Translations under genes and position numbers: made by a program
NCBI GenBank assembly: GCA_002803225.1
Contig: NXFV01001170.1
Location: forward strand, 1 to 51,878
DNA: 51,878 bases
Reading direction: 5' to 3'
DNA from: Gamarada debralockiae
Lineage: Eukaryota; Ascomycota; Leotiomycetes; Helotiales; Hyphodiscaceae
In this document: piece by piece, positions 31,121 to 43,699 of the stretch
Position numbering within the stretch: position 1 is the first letter of the stretch
Layout of the letters: each line of letters starts with the position of its first letter
Notes under the pieces: generated by a model
Told to the model about the DNA's origin: nothing
Seen by the model: only the letters and a program-made list of their open reading frames with translations
The model's database searches: none

Positions 31121-32003
31121 TCTATCTGAGGAGGTTGTTAGTGGGTGACGAATTCGCAGAGACGGAGGACATATGGGGTTACCTGAGCAGACGTGAACGC
31201 CGCATGGGTTAGAACGCAGAGATGTTAGTGTTTCCATTTCGGTAGGGTGGCATGTTTCAAGGGGCAAGTCAAAGGGGCATGAAAGCATTGAGGAAGAGTC
31301 GCACAAGAATTGACAGCTCAGGAACGAGGAGCTGTCATGATATCTCACCACGACGAATGCAGAAAGACTTGGCAGAGTAGGCAGAACGCGTCACATATTT
31401 GAAGATTCGAAGACGATAACAAAATCGGCTAAGTCCTGTAGACTCCTCACAACTTTGGCAAGATCGAGATGATGGGAGGGCTGTATTGGGATACCCGTTG
31501 TTGTTGACAACACTGAAACCGTGACGCAGAGAATTGACCAAATGGGCGATTACCTGGAAAGAAATACCACGCGAGAAATACGGATACATGTGCAGGTTTT
31601 CCATGCAGTTGATCCATTCCCCGCATCGGATCGTTCATAGCCTTGTCTTTCCTCGTGATCATGGTGGAGATGAGGTATGTGGCTCGGTCATAGCGGAAGA
31701 TAGATTGGACAGAACGCTGGATAATGTGTGTCTAGGCGAAGTGCCCTAGGTCTCATATCATCGCAAAAATTCGATGGTGCAACAACTCGCGAGAGGCTTC
31801 AATCGAAACAAATCATACACTTCAAAATTTCCGTCACTCATCGTCACTCATTGCACTTGTCCTCGATGTAATTAGTTCGTATTCGTATGTCTGCTGCGTT
31901 GAAAGCAGACCTCAATACTCTGCACCATGCGCAGCGCACCTTCCCAAACTCCAGGGTATCCAGCGCATCAAAGAACCATTTACATGCAACAATAATGAAC
32001 CTC
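31121..32003. other. No recognised gene
   Basis: This includes the possible 5' end of the ice-binding remnant (a CAG acceptor-like site near 31128 and an ORF piece to 31290) and the 3' flank of CET1. Short frames on both strands (31335-31749) show no domain. Confidence 0.4.
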
Positions 32004-34415
32004 CTATTCCTTTGGAACGCTTCGTGCCAAAACACGCACGTTATCGACCAAACCCTCGACTAGCGCAAGATATTCGTTCGGCTGACCTGTCGCAGCCTTT
32101 TGCCCCTGCTCCCTAAGCGCTGTAGCCGATAACTCTATCTCCAACTCGTGTTCCTTCTCCGCTCGATTGATTCCCTGTAAGGCGTTAGAATTCGTGCAGA
32201 TGCAGTTCAAAGGAAATAATTTACATTGACTGAAGTGACTTGAGTGACCTGCGTAAGATCGATCTGGTAGTGAGACTGAGTGTAGCTCAAACGATCCTTC
32301 ATCCGATCAGGTTGCCGATTCTCCATGGGAACGTCTCTGAAATCCTCAATCTCACCGTCAAAACGCATTTCAAAATTGATGCTGAAACGGCAATCAAGAG
32401 GCAATCCAGGGAATAAGATATCTAGATCTGCAACTCGGGCTTTAATGATCTTGGCTAGGATTTGATTGGTTTTCTGGTCGCGAGTGACTCGTAGCTTTGG
32501 AGCGTGGCGAGTTCTTGCCAATTGTTGCTGAACTGCAGGAGGTAATTTGGCATGGTAAGAAGAAGGGAATTCATAGAACTCATCCCTTTCGCGTCGATGG
32601 AGGTAAGCGATTGGGACTCGTCTCCTGGCTCCAGGATTTGCGGGGTGTGTTTCGGTAACCTTGGAATTGAGAAAATCGTTCAGCCCTTTATGTTGAGACT
32701 GTGGTTTGGTTAGTATGCATCGGTACAGAGGATGGAAGACATACCTCAGTCATGGAACTTTTGAATTGGATGCGATTTATCTCCGGAAGCACAACCTCGG
32801 TCATGACAGGCAGCTGATATCTCACGCCGGTATCTCTGTCAAAGAGCTGGCCAAGCTTAGCCTCAATCTCCACCTCCACCCCTCGACTGGTCAATTCTCC
32901 GATATCCTGACGATCGACGACATGATGGTAGAGCCAGTCCGCAACTGTCTTTGCCACGGCATCGTATGGTTTGGTGCCTAAAATGCTCCTCTCCCACGGT
33001 CCCAAGAGCACCGATGGATCATCCACTGCCACGTCCAACTGATGTCCTGGTCGATTCACTGCTGGTGGCATTTGTTGTCCATTTGTCTCAGATTTCACCA
33101 AAGGCGCAGTTGTCATCTGAGACTGTAATTGGGGAGCAGGCTGCTTTCCATTTACCTTTGAGATGGCTCGATTACCTGCACCAGCGAAATTTCTTATACT
33201 CTGAGCCCAAATTGGCGGTTCCGTATAACGTATTCGCTTTCTTGCGGGCTGTTGGGGCGAAGATGTGACAGGTTGAGGAATTCGGTGTTCACCATTGACC
33301 TGCGGCTTGACGTCGTATTGGTCGAAGCGTCGAGGTTGCTCAATCGAATTCTCGCGATCCTCCATCTTGCGCTTTGCTGGGTTACTGTATGGGCTCCCGC
33401 GTTGCTGATGTGCGATATTTCCTGGTGGTTGACTCGGTAGGCGCGTCTTTGGGCTAACACTCAAAGTTCTTTCTCTTTCACTTTGTGACCTCCGCTGTTG
33501 CTCACTTGTGGAAGTTCGCTGTGAATCGTAACCGCTCGACGTACTTGGTAGTCGAGGAATCGAGGCAGGGGGTGGAGGTGCAGGAGATGTTTGTTGATAA
33601 TTGGCGAATGGACCCGAAGAAACTGCTCTTTGTTGATATGGGCTGGTTGGATGAGTGAATCCGCCGGAAGATGGTCTTTGTGAAATAGGAGGTCCAAGAG
33701 GAGTGGCGGGTTGTGATTGCTGCCGTTGGTTTTGAGGAAGCTGAGATGGTGGGAAATGCGTTGTGGAGACGGGACTGTCTTGGGAATACTGATTAAAATA
33801 TGGCTGCTGACTTTGGGCAGATGTTGGGGTGGTTGTTGAAAGTGAAGATTGTGATCTCTGATGTTGGAGATATGGATTCGGTTGCCCGGGCATGCCAATT
33901 GGGGGCGTTTGCGGAGCAGGAGAAGCTTGACTCTGTGAGTTATGGTGTTGGAGATGAGGTGGAGGGGGATTTGATTGAGAATAGCTGTCACGCTGGTATG
34001 AGGGCGGATATTGGTGATGTTGCGCTGGACTCTGAGGTGTTTGATGAACTTGTGGAAATGGGTACTGGCCACCACTCGTCGAGGATGTTGGTGTTTGTCT
34101 ATATGGCGACTGGGCGGAGTAGGAACCAGCTGGAGAGCGCAAATCATTCTGCGGAGGCGCCTGGATGGGCGGCGGAGGGGGAGGTCGACCTGAATAGGAA
34201 CCTTGATATGAGGATGGTGATGCATAAGGTCCACCTGGCTGTGGAGGACCACTGTAGTCTTGTGAGGGATGTTTGCCCGGTGAGGCTTGCGGCGGATGGC
34301 TATATTCTCGAAAGCCCTGCTGTGGAGGACCAGCTTGGATTGGCGTAACTGGCGCAGCTTGTTTCGAATTGGAGCTTTCGCCAGCTTCGTTGTTAATGAT
34401 TGAACGGAGGTCCAT
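32004..34415 (-). CDS. cet1: mRNA-capping enzyme beta subunit (RNA 5'-triphosphatase)
   Basis: Three exons: 34415-32745, 32698-32225 and 32174-32004. All are GT-AG and the product is 771 residues. It removes the gamma-phosphate from nascent pre-mRNA, the first step of 5' capping, in the nucleus with the guanylyltransferase. It belongs to the metal-dependent tunnel (TTM) class of fungi. Residues 1-~420 are low complexity, rich in Pro, Gln and Ser, and presumably disordered. The catalytic domain starts around residue 480 (PWERSILGTKPYD). It includes the metal-binding strand EVEIEAKLG, LPVMTEVVLP, a long second exon with RVPIAYLHRR and RFSINFEMRFDGE, and the closing strand HELEIELSA near the C-terminus. 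These two Glu-x-Glu strands are the family's metal ligands. The frame extends to 34439 through GTG, but the ATG is at 34415. The gene is transcribed away from RPN2. Confidence 0.93.
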
Positions 34416-34535
34416 GTTTACGATTCGGCCTCCCAGCACCAGACCAAGCGCGCCCTACCCCAGGCTATGGATATCTCGATGTTTTCTTTGAAGCCGCGTT
34501 CATCTGATGATTGATAGAGACACTTTCATCCAATC

Positions 34536-34763
34536 CTACAGTTCTCGAGTGATGTTTTTTCGATATTGGCGCAAGCGTATTCGGACAAAGGGAATGGCGA
34601 CATACGCAAACGCTGCGACAGGATGGATGACGGTGAGGTTTTCGCAGTATTGATGGAGTCGCTGTAGGTATTGGGATTGATTGCAGATGCAGGTAGATGC
34701 CCAGGATCGTGATGGGAGATTAATAGGTGGCACTTGAGATGGGTTTGACAGATTCCAGTTCAT
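34536..34763 (-). CDS. Small hypothetical protein (75 residues)
   Basis: A real ATG at 34763 opens a 75-residue frame just upstream of CET1 on the same strand, leaving 120 bp to its start. The protein has an N-terminal polar part (NPSQVPPINLPS), a central hydrophobic stretch (VIHPVAAFAYVAIPFVRI, about residues 43-60) and a basic C-terminus (RLRQYRKNITREL). This layout suits a small mitochondrial or ER membrane protein. I do not recognise the family. It could also be an upstream frame in the CET1 leader. Confidence 0.4.
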   Translation of the reverse strand: MNWNLSNPSQVPPINLPSRSWASTCICNQSQYLQRLHQYCENLTVIHPVAAFAYVAIPFVRIRLRQYRKNITREL

Positions 34764-35311
34764 TTTCTTAAAAGTCCCTGTAGCTAGACGGCGTGCCGCT
34801 CCGTCACCTCCTTTTTTTTGACCAAGTGTTAGAGCTCACGCATGTCAAGCACGTGAGAATGGCAAGGGTTCTTAAACGTATAAGATTATGCAACAAGTAG
34901 ATGTTACAGCGATTTAAGAAAATTTATAACAATTTTCTCATTCCAGTCCATGATTCAGCCCCAAACAAAAATTGTGGTGGTTCGCGTTTGTTCTTGCCTC
35001 ATTCGTGAGGTTTTAAGAGATCATACTTTGAGCTAGGGCACTTCCTGCCGCTTTAAATAATGCATCAATTCATCGCCCAAAATACACTGCCCACGCCACT
35101 AAAATGGCAAGAAGTGACTTTAGCGCAGGTCAACGCGCTCGGGCCAAAGCTGCGTGACGAGAGCTTCTGTGTGCCTGGCGACGAGTTCGGAATTATAATC
35201 AACACAACCACCATCTCATCAACATCTTTCAAGTCACCACTCTGCACATCCCCCATCTTCAAGGAGATCACACCCACCGTATCTCCACGTCTTCACGATA
35301 CCATATCGATC
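34764..35311. promoter_or_regulatory. Divergent promoter region upstream of RPN2
   Basis: An AT-rich segment at 34800-35050. A plus-strand frame from 35060 (ATG) is open into RPN2, but the conserved RPN2 start MAGLTSA is at 35312 with a good context (ATCATGG). The upstream frame is probably 5' UTR. I looked for the yeast proteasome element GGTGGCAAA and did not find it. Confidence 0.5.
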
Positions 35312-38300
35312 ATGGCTGGCTTGACCTCAGCCTCCGGAGTTCTGGGCTTTCTGTCCGATACAGAGCCCGAGCTCAAAGTCTTCGCCTTGCAGACCTTGAA
35401 CGATGACATTGATACTTTATGGACTGAAGTTGCTGGATCTGTGGGCCAAATGTAAGTTGCTCTATTCTCCTGAAGATCCAGACCAGACATCTCTTCCCCG
35501 AAGCTCATTCTCCGAGCTGCAAACTGACTTCGCCCCTTCAGTGAAGCACTCTACGAAGATGAGACCTTCCCCGAACGACAGCTGGCATCCTTGGTTTTGG
35601 CAAAGGTATATTATCATCTGCAGGAATACAATGAGAGCATGACCTTTGCGCTTGGGGCTGGTGATCTCTTCAAATTGGACAACGAAGGCGAATTCGAGGA
35701 GACTATCATTTCGAAATGTGTCGACACATACATCAACGTATCAGCATCTCGCCATGCTGGCCCACAAGAAACCTCTCGAGATGGCGCCCTCCCCACCCTT
35801 GCCACATCCTTTGCGAATGGAACCAACGAGGCCAATACCGCCGCTGCTCTCACTTCGCCGACAACCCCATTCTCCCAATCCACACTACCATCGAAATCCC
35901 TCCTGTCAAGAGCCTCAACGATGGACAACGCACTAGAACAACCTGTACAGCAAGGAAAGACGGGTTCGACTGTCCTACCAGACCGAGCTACACAAGAAGC
36001 ACTGCAGAAGGTTATCGAGCGATTGTTCGAGAGCTGTTTACGAGAAGGCCGATATCGACAGGTGGTTGGTATTGCTGTTGAGGCACGAAATCTGGAAGTC
36101 CTGCGACGAGTGATCAAGCGTGCGAGTGATGACAGCAAGAAATCGAACGGAAAACAGGTTGCAGGAGGAGTTTCTGGGCCTGCAGAAGAGTTGATGGAAT
36201 ACGTGTTGGATATTTGCATGGGCATTGTGCAAGAGAGAGGCCTGCGAACAGAGATCTTGAAGCTCATCCTGGATTTACTGAACGACATACCGACTCCCGA
36301 TTACTTCTCCATTGCCAAGTGTGTGGTTTACCTAAATCAGGACGAGGAGGCTTCGATGATGTTGGAGAAGCTAGTGGTACGTACTCAACCTAGAAGTGAT
36401 GCAAAACATTCGAGTTACGCTAACTTCTAGCAGGAAAAGGACGACTACGTTTCTACAGCGATTGCATACCAAATAGCTTTTGATTTGTACGATAACGGCA
36501 CCCAAGAATTCCTGGCGAAGGTCATCAAATCCTTACCTGCCAAAGTCAAGGAAGTCCCTGTAGAGAGGGAGAACCGTAGGTGTTATTCCTGCAGTAGCAA
36601 AGATATCCAGGCTGACAGATATTAGCAACGGAATCTGACCAACTGTTAGGCGAATTGAACGACCAAGCTGGTGCGCCAGGTCCCATTGAAGAAAAATATA
36701 CAGACAAACAATTTGAAGTTTTCGATAGAATACGAAAGATCCTCGATGGCAGTGAGACAATCCGCCTCAACCTCGAATTCCTTTACCGAAACAACCACAC
36801 CGATTTAAGCATATTGAACAAGGTGCGGGATAGCCTTGAGGGCCGGAACTCGATCTTCCATACAGCTGTCACGTTCTGCAACGCCTTCATGAATCAGGGC
36901 ACGACGAATGACAAGTTCTTCCGTGATAATTTGGAATGGCTTGGAAAGGCTGTCAACTGGTCCAAGTTCTCAGCAACTGCTGCTCTTGGTGTCATTCATC
37001 GCGGAAATCTCACACAGTGCCGCAAATTGCTCGAGCCTTACTTGCCCAGAAGAACATCTCTGGGAGGTTCCATTTTCAGTCAAGGTGGTGCACTTTACGC
37101 CTACGGTCTGATCTACGCAAACCACGGTGCTGAGGCCCTGGATTACTTGAAGGAGCAATTCAATGAGGCCCAAGAAGAGGTCATTCAGCATGGTGGCGCT
37201 TTGGGTCTTGGTATTGCAGGAATGGCCACAGGATCCGAGGAGATTTACGAAAACCTCAAGAATGTTCTCTACACCGATTCAGCCCTCAACGGTGAGGCCG
37301 TCGGTCTTGCCATGGGTCTCATCATGTTAGGCACTGGAAACATCAAGGCTTTGGAGGACATGATTACCTACGCCCATGATACGCAGCATGAGAAGATTGT
37401 CCGAGGTCTCGCTATCGGTATGGCTTTGATCATGTACGGCAGACAAGAGGGTGCCGATGAGCTCATCGAAGGTCTCCTCAACGATCCTGACCCAACTCTT
37501 CGATATGGTGGTATCATGACTGTCGCTCTGGCCTACTGTGGCACAGGCAGCAACAAGGCAGTACGAAAACTGCTCCACGTTGCAGTCAGCGATGTCAACG
37601 ACGATGTGAGACGTATCGCAGTCATGAGTTTGGGCTTCATCCTCTTCCGAAAGCCAGGCAGCGTGCCTCGCATGGTTGAGCTGTTATCCGAGTCCTACAA
37701 CCCACACGTGCGATATGGTGCTGCTATGGCTCTTGGTATCTCTTGCGCCGGTACAGGTCTCGACGAAGCAATTGACCTTCTCGAGCCCATGATCAAGGAC
37801 CCAACAGACTTCGTCCGACAAGGAGCATTGATCTCACTTGCCATGATCATGGTTCAGCAGAATGAGGTGATGAACCCCAAGGTCGCATCTGTTCGCAAGA
37901 CATTGAAGAAGATTGTCGGTGACCGCCACGAAGATGCGATGACCAAATTCGGTTGTGCCCTGGCGTTGGGTATAATCGATGCTGGTGGACGCAACTGCAC
38001 AATCGGATTGCAAACTCAGACCGGAAACCTCAACATGGCTGGTATTGTGGGAATGGCCATTTTCACGCAGTACTGGTATTGGTTCCCATTCACCCACTTC
38101 CTTTCATTGAGCTTTACACCTACCTCTATGATCGGTCTTGACCATGATCTCGAAATCCCTAGCTTTAAGTTCCACAGCGCTACTCGCCCAAGTCTTTTCG
38201 ACTATCCTCCAGAGCAAGAGGTCAAGACCGATGAAGCACCTACTCTCATCGCCACTGCCGTCCTTTCCACAACTGCACAAGCCAAGCGCCGTGCACAGAA

Positions 38301-38966
38301 AAAGGAGCGCGCTCAACGAAGAGAGAGCATGGATATCGACCAGACCCCAACAACTCCAAAGATCTCTGCTCCAGCTGCAGGTGACAAGATGGAACTTGAT
38401 GAGGAGACCAGTAAGGACAAGGAGACAAAGGCAGATGAGAAGAAAGAGGGCGAAGGAGAGAAAGAAGGTGCCACTCCAGCCGAAATCGCAAAGAAGAAGC
38501 TGGAGAAGGAGAAGGTCGGCTACGATATTGAGAACATGTCTCGAGTACTCCCCGCTCAACTCAAGTTCATCAATTTCCCAGCCGGCCGTTACAAGCCCGT
38601 CAAGAAGGTCAGTCTCAACTCGTCCCATCCCATCCCCGGACATTAATCAAGCTAACATCCGTATAGCCAACTGGAGGCGTGATCCTACTCATCGACAGCG
38701 AGCCTGACGCAGAAAAAGTCCTCATTGAAGAGAAGCTGAAGAAGGCATCAATCGAAAAGGCCGCGGCACCCACGACTCTCGAAGACATGCGCAACGAGTC
38801 GTTCAATTTGCGCCGACAAGCTGACGCGCAGGGCGAGGCATCGGGAGCCGGCGCCGCGGCTGCTGCGGGTGTTCTGACTGCTGTTGATGAGGATGAGGAG
38901 GGAGGGGAGGAGGCCGAAGTCCCTCGGGAGTTTGAGTACTTCTCAGACGATGAGGGTGACGCTTAG
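35312..38966 (+). CDS. rpn2: 26S proteasome regulatory subunit RPN2
   Basis: Five exons: 35312-35451, 35542-36376, 36434-36575, 36626-38607 and 38667-38966. All are phase-consistent and the product is about 1,132 residues. It is the large scaffold of the 19S base, binding RPN13 and contacting ATPases, in cytosol and nucleus. The N-terminal helical repeats start MAGLTSASGVLGFL. The proteasome/cyclosome (PC) repeats run from about residue 480 to 850, with the Gly-Ala-rich helices GGALGLGIAGMATG, RGLAIGMALIMYG, YGGIMTVALAYCGTG, RYGAAMALGISCAGTG and FGCALALGIIDAGGRN. After them come a charged Lys/Glu-rich insert (about residues 930-1010) and the C-terminal segment. The protein ends with an acidic tail EYFSDDEGDA. 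Exon 3 has a TAG-CAG tandem acceptor (36428-36433), allowing inclusion of one Gln. The 5' frame from 35060 is not part of the conserved protein. Confidence 0.95.
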
Positions 38967-40878
38967 ACGCGCACGCGCAGATTGGGGGGCGAGCGGCGGT
39001 GAGATGGGGGAGACGATGTGTAATTTTAGATTCATTTCGTGTTCTGCCGCATACGGCTTTGAGCATAGACATGGGGGATGAGAGATGAAGTGCATACAAT
39101 GTATAACAGACAAGTCAAGAATCTGAATTAAGCATTTTCTTGCGGATGTTTTTGTTTGGTTGTGAGTCATGGACTCAGGCCACGACTTTCGGTGTCTCAT
39201 TGATTGAGCTTCTTAATACATGTCGTTGCTGTATGACTCTCAATGCTATGAACAACCCGAGCATGCCAGGTATCATTCTCACACAGCATATAGATGAGAT
39301 GAGCCTTTGGGCATGTGCAACACCGGTTCTATTATCATCCATGTTTTTCGCTATCGAGAATTATGATGCTATGAAGAGCTGCAAAGCTACTCTGTGCAAC
39401 TCTGCAGGCTGACCTGACGTGAGAGATGATTCAAAGCAACCAATCCAGGAGGGAAGCTTTCCCCAGGAATGTCTTTCAACCCCGCGTCTCGGAACGATCC
39501 TTTGGCTTCATTCTTATGACTTTACGACGCCGGTTTGTACGGGATTGGGAATTTTGAGCCTCAGCAAATCGACGAAACACTTTGAAGAAGACTCGATCGT
39601 TCACATGAACACCAAAGTCTTTATTCTGCGAAAAGTACGGGAAATGGCTCTGATGTAAGATCTTATGATATGGATCCGCTACATTGGAACATCACTGAGC
39701 TCCGGCTATTCTCAGATCTAGAGCTCTATCGATCAGCCCTTCTTTCCTTTGGCGATCACCCGACGTCAAATGCGTTGTCGTTCTCACAAACGGCATCCAT
39801 TCGTCTTGAAACATCAGATGCGCATTCATCAACCTCATCTCAAGAGTCGCGTGTTTATCTCGCCTGAAGCTTCCAGATGGCTGGGGAGAGCAAAAGCATC
39901 GCACCTTCAGCTGAATGAATGCAGAGGCTCCCCTTATCTTCTGTGGCTGAACTGAAGTATGGGTCCTCACGTGCGAAACAGCTTCATTGGGCAATGAAGG
40001 AACGGGAGGTGCGCACGAATCAGGACGCAACGATCAGCCTCGAAAAAATGGGCTGGGCGATGTGCCCGAAATGGATGTTTTATCCTGTCCTGTTCAAGGT
40101 TTCGATTGCGATGTCAGCACCCGCAACTGGAAGGTTTACGCTGCACATTCACCTCGCAATGCACAACATAAAGTTCGTCCTTCGCATGACTTCGTATCGG
40201 TGAGTGAACTTTATTTTGATTTTTTAAGAATCTTACTCTCCGCGGGACTATTATGTCGTGCCTTGGATGCGGAGTTCCACGAAAAGTAAGATTTTGGATG
40301 CTGACTCAGACTGGACGAAGATACTGAAAGTAAGCCCCAAGCTTCACTCACCAATCACTCACCAATCACTCACCAATCATTCACCCCTGTTCAATCTCCT
40401 TGCCACTAGGTGCCCATAGGATAGGAAATATACTTTGACACTTGTGTATCTCTCCGACCTGCATACAACTCGATTATCACAGCTCAGACTGAGGATCCAA
40501 AGATTCTAACGTTCCCGCCACGCAGATTCGAGAACATGGGGCTGTGATAAGACGGAGTGGATTTATTGGTGGATGCCGGTCAGAAGCGATGATCGTGAAC
40601 GTTACGAACGCTATCGGGGATGGTGTATCTCACACCCCACAACTGTTACACCTCCAGATGCAAGGCGGAAGGTATCACGACAGGGAACTAGGGAGAGCGC
40701 GGTAAGTTACATACAGGCAAGCTCTTTCTTATCTGTTACCCAAGCTCAAGCACCTCCGCAATTCATCATCCCATATATCAGACGCATGTCCTCCCACAAA
40801 CTCTGTTCCAGTGAGAGTTTGCTGTTTCCTACTCAACCGTACTGATTGAATAGCCTGGCCAGCTGAGGCAATTGAACG
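38967..40878. other. Long intergenic region, no recognised gene
   Basis: About 1.9 kb between RPN2 and the NCS1 permease. Several short frames on both strands (39140-40289) overlap and have no domain. An 11-bp tandem repeat lies at 40344-40376 (separate entry). No RNA gene is seen. Confidence 0.5.
40344..40386. repeat. 11-bp tandem repeat
   Basis: TCACTCACCAA occurs three times in tandem from 40344, followed by a fourth, imperfect copy (TCATTCACC). It is in the upstream region of the NCS1 permease, about 500 bp before its ATG. Confidence 0.8.
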
Positions 40879-42847
40879 ATGAAGGACATCACGAGCATGC
40901 GGTATATTCCTACCAAGCAGCAGTTCAAGGACCGCACGACCTCTGTGAAGGCATGGAGGTTGCCCAAGCAAAAGTCCACGCTCGCTCCTGACCATGTATG
41001 GACGAATGAGGATATGGATCCTGTCAAGATTGAGAATCAGACTTGGACATTGTGGACTTGGATGGCATATTGGGCTACTGATACCATTAATTTGGGGACC
41101 TGGGAGACTGCTTCCTCCATCTTAGCAGTCGGACTCAGTTGGCGTGAGGCTATTCCAATTGTAAGTCTGCCCACTTCACTCCTTCAATGCGCAGCAAATT
41201 GACAGTACTAGATCGTTGTTGGCACGTCGTGTGTTGCTATTCCCATGGTGTTGAACGGTGCAATCGGTGCAAAACTCCACATCCCCTTCTCCGTCGCCAT
41301 TCGAGCCTCCTTCGGATACTACCTCGCGTACTTCTGTATTGTTTCTCGATGCATCTTGGCAGTCTTCTGGCTAGGTATTCAAGGGTATGTTATCGGGGGA
41401 GCACTTTCTTCCTATTCGGGAGCATCTCAGGAGTTCCTTTTGAGACATCTACTCTCGAGATATGTCTCGGGAGCAACAGCTCCAAATCTCTTCTAGAAGT
41501 AATTGCTAACCCCCCCTTTACGTGCAGAGCAAACGGCGCACAGTGCATCACCATCATGATCACCGCGATCTGGCCTTCATACGCCAATATCAAAAACCAT
41601 ATTGCTGAGGATCAAGGAATCACCACGCAAGGCATGATAAGGTTCGTTCACCGCTCCACAGCAAAGTTTACACCAGCCCTAACAAATTCTCTAGCTACTT
41701 CCTTTTCTGGATCATCCAATTACCCCTCCTTCTCATCCCACCAACCAAGCTTCGATACCTGTTTACCACGAAGTTGATAGCGGCCCCAATCACCGCACTG
41801 GCAACAATGGGCTGGTGTATCCACAAGGCAGGAGGAAGTGGCGAGATTTTCGCTTTGAAAGCCACCGTCCACGGCTCCACAAAAGCCTACCTCTGGCTAT
41901 CCTGCATGTCGTCCGTCACTGGCTCCTGGTCCACACTCGCCTGCAACATTCCCGATTTCTCGCGTTACGCTCGCTCCTCCAGGGGTCAATTCATCCAACT
42001 CCCTTTCCTCCCTATCATCTTCACGCTCTGCGCAATCATCGGTATCGTCTCCACATCCGCCACTGGAGTCATTTATGGTAAATTGTTGTGGAATCCCTTG
42101 GATATCATCAGCAAATGGCTAGCCAACGGCCATGGTGGACGAGCAGCTGCGTTCTTCGCCGCTACATCCTGGTACATAGCACAAGTTGGGACAAACATCA
42201 CCGCGAACTCCATCTCCGCGGCCAACGATCTCACTGTCCTATTCCCACGATACGTGAACATTGAGCGTGGTTGCGTGATCGCAGCCATCATCGGAGGCTG
42301 GGTCATCGTCCCCTGGAAGATTCTGTCGTCCGCTGAGACATTCCTTGCGTTCATGGGCGGATACGCTGTCTTCCTTGCTCCCATCGCTGGTATTCTCGCC
42401 TCCGATTACTGGTTGGTCAAGCGCCAGAATATCGACGTCCCAGCGCTGTATAATCCAGATGGAAGATACAGATACTGGAATGGCATTAACTGGCGCGCAC
42501 TCATGGCGCTTTTGATTGCTACTTCCCCAAACTTGCCTGGTCTGGGATACAGCATTGGCATGCAATCAGATGGAAGCGATTCTGTCAACATCAGCGAGGG
42601 AGCGAAGCATTTGTATACTTTTGATTGGTTGTTTGGCTTCACCTGCTCAATCTTCGTGTACACGGCGCTGAGCTGGATCTTCCCAGCTAAAGAGTCTCTC
42701 ACGCCCGTTACAATTTATGGAAACGAAGTCGATGAAGGGATGCACTCATCTGACGTCGAGTCAGCAAATGGAATGGGAAAGACAGGGGCCATAGATGGTG
42801 AGAAGGAGGTTTATGGGAATGAGAAGGGCAATGAGATCGTCGCTTAG
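40879..42847 (+). CDS. NCS1-family nucleobase/allantoin/vitamin permease
   Basis: Four exons: 40879-41160, 41212-41384, 41528-41641 and 41695-42847. The introns are GT-AG and the product is about 573 residues. It is a plasma-membrane proton symporter of the NCS1 type (FUR4/DAL4/FUI1/THI7 relatives). Marks are LAPDHVWTNEDMDPV before the first segment, WMAYWATDTINLGTWETASS (segment 1), ANGAQCITIM, SSVTGSWSTLACNIPDFSRYA (segment 6-7), QVGTNITANSISAANDLTVLFPRY (segment 8) and PWKILSSAETFLAFMGGYAVFL. The NPDGRYRYWNGINWRA loop is typical of fungal members. The C-terminus is acidic with possible ubiquitylation lysines (inference). The specific substrate (uracil, allantoin, thiamine, uridine) cannot be decided from sequence. 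The start is the first ATG in the frame at 40879; a downstream Met (MRYIPTKQQF, 40897) is also possible. Confidence 0.9.
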
Positions 42848-43699
42848 ATGTGGGATAGGATAGAGATATCGGTGGCAGGCATCATCTGGACTTGGGAGGA
42901 AATGGAATCTTTTCGAGCGGGGTTTGATGATCTTGCAAGGAGCAAGCAGATGCCCCCACTGCCATTATTAGATATATATGATGTATAATGAGATGAATTA
43001 TGAAGCCCTTTAGTCACATTTCCTTACAAGTAGGGAAATCCTTGTCTCAACAGCGACAACTATTCACTCTGTCATCCTTTCAACACTCTTTTCGCATCCC
43101 AAAATCCAGCTTGCAGCCCAAATTCCCCATGTCAATTATTGTTCATGCGCAAATTTACCACGATGATGAAGCTCCAACGGCTCGAATCACTTTGTTCTTC
43201 GCACGTGATTGCTACGATCACGTCAAAATCATGGCGATGGCTGATTGGGACCCAGAAATGATCTAGTGGAGGTAGTGACTGCAAGTTATCGTGGGAAAAG
43301 GGCTTAAGACATTATAGCTGTACGTCATTTCTACCGATTCTGGGCGCCATTACGACTGGCTTCCGCTGCCAAACTGTTCTTCTTCAATTTTGTGGACCGT
43401 GTATTTGACTCCATGACCTTCTTGCCCTGAGAAACTCTCTCTCCTCAAGGTACTGATCTCGAGCTCCTTTCCGCTTTCGTCCCAAAAAAGTCATCCAAAG
43501 ATCTAGTGAAGCTACTGTGACAGAGAACAAGTTCGAAGTTATCGTGAGAGCAGCTAGATGTTTAAGGAGTGGTAGTTCGTCACTTGCACTAAATCAATGA
43601 GTGCTATTACGACTAGCTTCCGCTGTCCAATTATTCTGCTTTGATACTTTGCCCGTCATTCTTGACTTACTTTTATTTTCATTACTTCAATGCTTTCGT
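42848..43699. other. Intergenic; partly a ~250 bp degenerate duplication
   Basis: 43260-43390 and 43500-43640 are related in the same orientation: AAGTTATCGTG and ATTACGACTRGCTTCCGCTG occur in both, about 240-255 bp apart. A plus frame at 43000-43266 has no domain. No gene is recognised. Confidence 0.55.

Noticed and set aside
32706..34491. Long plus-strand ORFs opposite CET1
   Set aside because: They arise from the Pro/Gln-rich low-complexity coding on the other strand; no domain.
34764..35311. Proteasome control element (GGTGGCAAA) before RPN2
   Set aside because: Looked for and not found on either strand.
38104..38643. 179-residue minus-strand ORF opposite RPN2
   Set aside because: Shadow of the Lys/Glu-rich insert of RPN2, which gives Leu/Ser/Phe-rich antisense.
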